64,000 nt of DNA from Pelagicoccus sp. SDUM812005 (GTDB taxonomy: Bacteria > Verrucomicrobiota > Verrucomicrobiia > Opitutales > Opitutaceae): assembly GCF_031127875.1 (NCBI RefSeq), contig NZ_JARXIA010000014.1, forward strand, positions 1-64,000, read 5' to 3'. Below, piece by piece: positions 63,476 through 64,000 of the stretch. The notes beneath the pieces are model-generated. The model worked only from the letters and a program-made list of their open reading frames with translations. It ran no database searches and was not told the DNA's origin. The translations under genes and the position numbers were made by a program. Each line of letters begins with the position of its first letter. Within the stretch, counting starts at the first letter, position 1.

Positions 63476-64000
63476 TTACGATTGGACGACGGATTCTGCC
63501 GGAAAGGATGACTGCGCGCATCGTGGTTCGATGTTCAGGGTTGTTGGCATCGGCCATGGGGATACGTCCCAGTTTTGGGCCACGTTGTAGCAATGCATGT
63601 CTTCGAAACGTTCGTATCCTGCGGCTCCGGTATCGTGGCCGAAGGCGTGAACGTACGGGCGAGTCTCCTGGACGCGGCACCTTAGGGTGAGGCAACCCAG
63701 GTTGTCGTCGGGAGTGGACTCGTCGAGGACTCCGAAAGGAGGAACGTGCGTGGCGAGGATGTCCAAGTCCTCAGGAATGGAGTTGGCGAGGGCCTCGACG
63801 TCGTCGAGGGTCTGCAAGCCGAAGCGCCTATTGTCCTGCCAGGAAAAGAAGGAGGCTCCGAAAATTTTAAAACCTTCGACTTCGACGAGCTTGCCGTTCA
63901 GCAGTGTGGCCTCCTTGAGCTTTCCGCTTCTGTTGGCCTGGTCGAGGAGAACTGGGTCGTCGTTTTCGCCGGGGATGAAAAACTTGTGTCGGAACTGTTG
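63476..64000 (-). CDS. Metallophosphoesterase, C-terminal part (cut by window edge)
   Basis: The open frame runs from the window edge to a TAA and gives 174 residues. Motifs are KFFIPGENDDPVLL (GEND where GNHD is usual), LATHVPPFGV and AFGHDTGAAGYE (GHD where GHxH is usual). The metal site is therefore changed at two places. It belongs to the same superfamily as its neighbour; its N-terminus is outside the window. Confidence 0.8.
   Translation of the reverse strand, partial: QQFRHKFFIPGENDDPVLLDQANRSGKLKEATLLNGKLVEVEGFKIFGASFFSWQDNRRFGLQTLDDVEALANSIPEDLDILATHVPPFGVLDESTPDDNLGCLTLRCRVQETRPYVHAFGHDTGAAGYERFEDMHCYNVAQNWDVSPWPMPTTLNIEPRCAQSSFPAESVVQS

Overview
The window reads as a GC-rich bacterial chromosome with one AT-richer accessory island. 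Gene content (GH28 and GH52 glycosidases, a beta-propeller hybrid sensor kinase, a VPDSG-type sorting tail, a DUF5009 acyltransferase, a Gcw_chp/TorF outer-membrane protein, DUF5069 proteins) points to a marine or plant-polymer-degrading member of the Verrucomicrobiota, most likely Opitutae (Pelagicoccus-like). This placement is inferred from family content; no rRNA is present.

Layout. 1-0.7 kb: 3' end of an IS630-type transposase, a small inverted-repeat element carrying a REP unit, then noncoding DNA. 0.7-8.4 kb: a GH28 glycosidase, a secreted protein, a REP-associated tyrosine transposase inside duplicated REP pairs, alaS, a GxxExxY gene inside perfect inverted repeats, and leuB. 8.5-25.5 kb: a 1295-residue hybrid two-component kinase, an MBL hydrolase, a ribD whose deaminase half has lost its zinc ligands, rdgB, a chemoreceptor, a possible structured RNA, a Gcw_chp outer-membrane protein, DoxX and SDR genes, an S1-type protein, a rhomboid protease, a beta-CASP nuclease and small secreted proteins. 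25.5-35 kb: a pentose-oriented carbohydrate block (D-xylonate dehydratase, ketoglutarate semialdehyde dehydrogenase, aldo/keto reductase, GH52 beta-xylosidase, DUF5009 membrane acyltransferase, GH20-like hydrolase). 35-42 kb: a DUF1295 membrane protein, dxs-xseB, an M48 protease, a secreted EEP nuclease and a NUDIX hydrolase.

42.1-62.4 kb is the island. It starts at tRNA-Gln with a tyrosine integrase. A 33-bp copy of the integrase 3' end recurs 15 kb away (43646-43678 and 58606-58638), and a diverged 210-bp block recurs as well (43703-43913 and 62008-62216). This suggests two related mobilizable elements. The left one kept its integrase and lost its mobilization genes. The right one kept an HTH gene and a MobA/MobL relaxase and lost all but the end of its integrase, next to an IS481-like remnant.

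Between them lies an accessory cassette. A long minus-strand gene series encodes two carboxymuconolactone-decarboxylase-fold proteins, a membrane protein, a flavin-binding PNPOx-like protein, two DUF5069 proteins, two isochorismatase-like hydrolases (one cytosolic, one exported), an NTF2-like protein, a ChaN/TraB-like exported protein and a glutathione-reductase-like flavoenzyme. It is divergent from a sigma-54 enhancer-binding protein whose GAF sensor carries a CX2CX5CX5C cluster. Palindromes of the form CACGAAATWTCGTG occur upstream of matching -24/-12-like elements in front of this gene series and again in front of a second unit (ECF sigma factor plus LpxR-like lipid A deacylase). Together with an azoreductase, the set looks like a regulated redox or electrophile response module with an envelope-remodelling branch. 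I regard it as the most interesting system here. The far right end returns to backbone DNA with two metallophosphoesterases, the last cut by the window edge.
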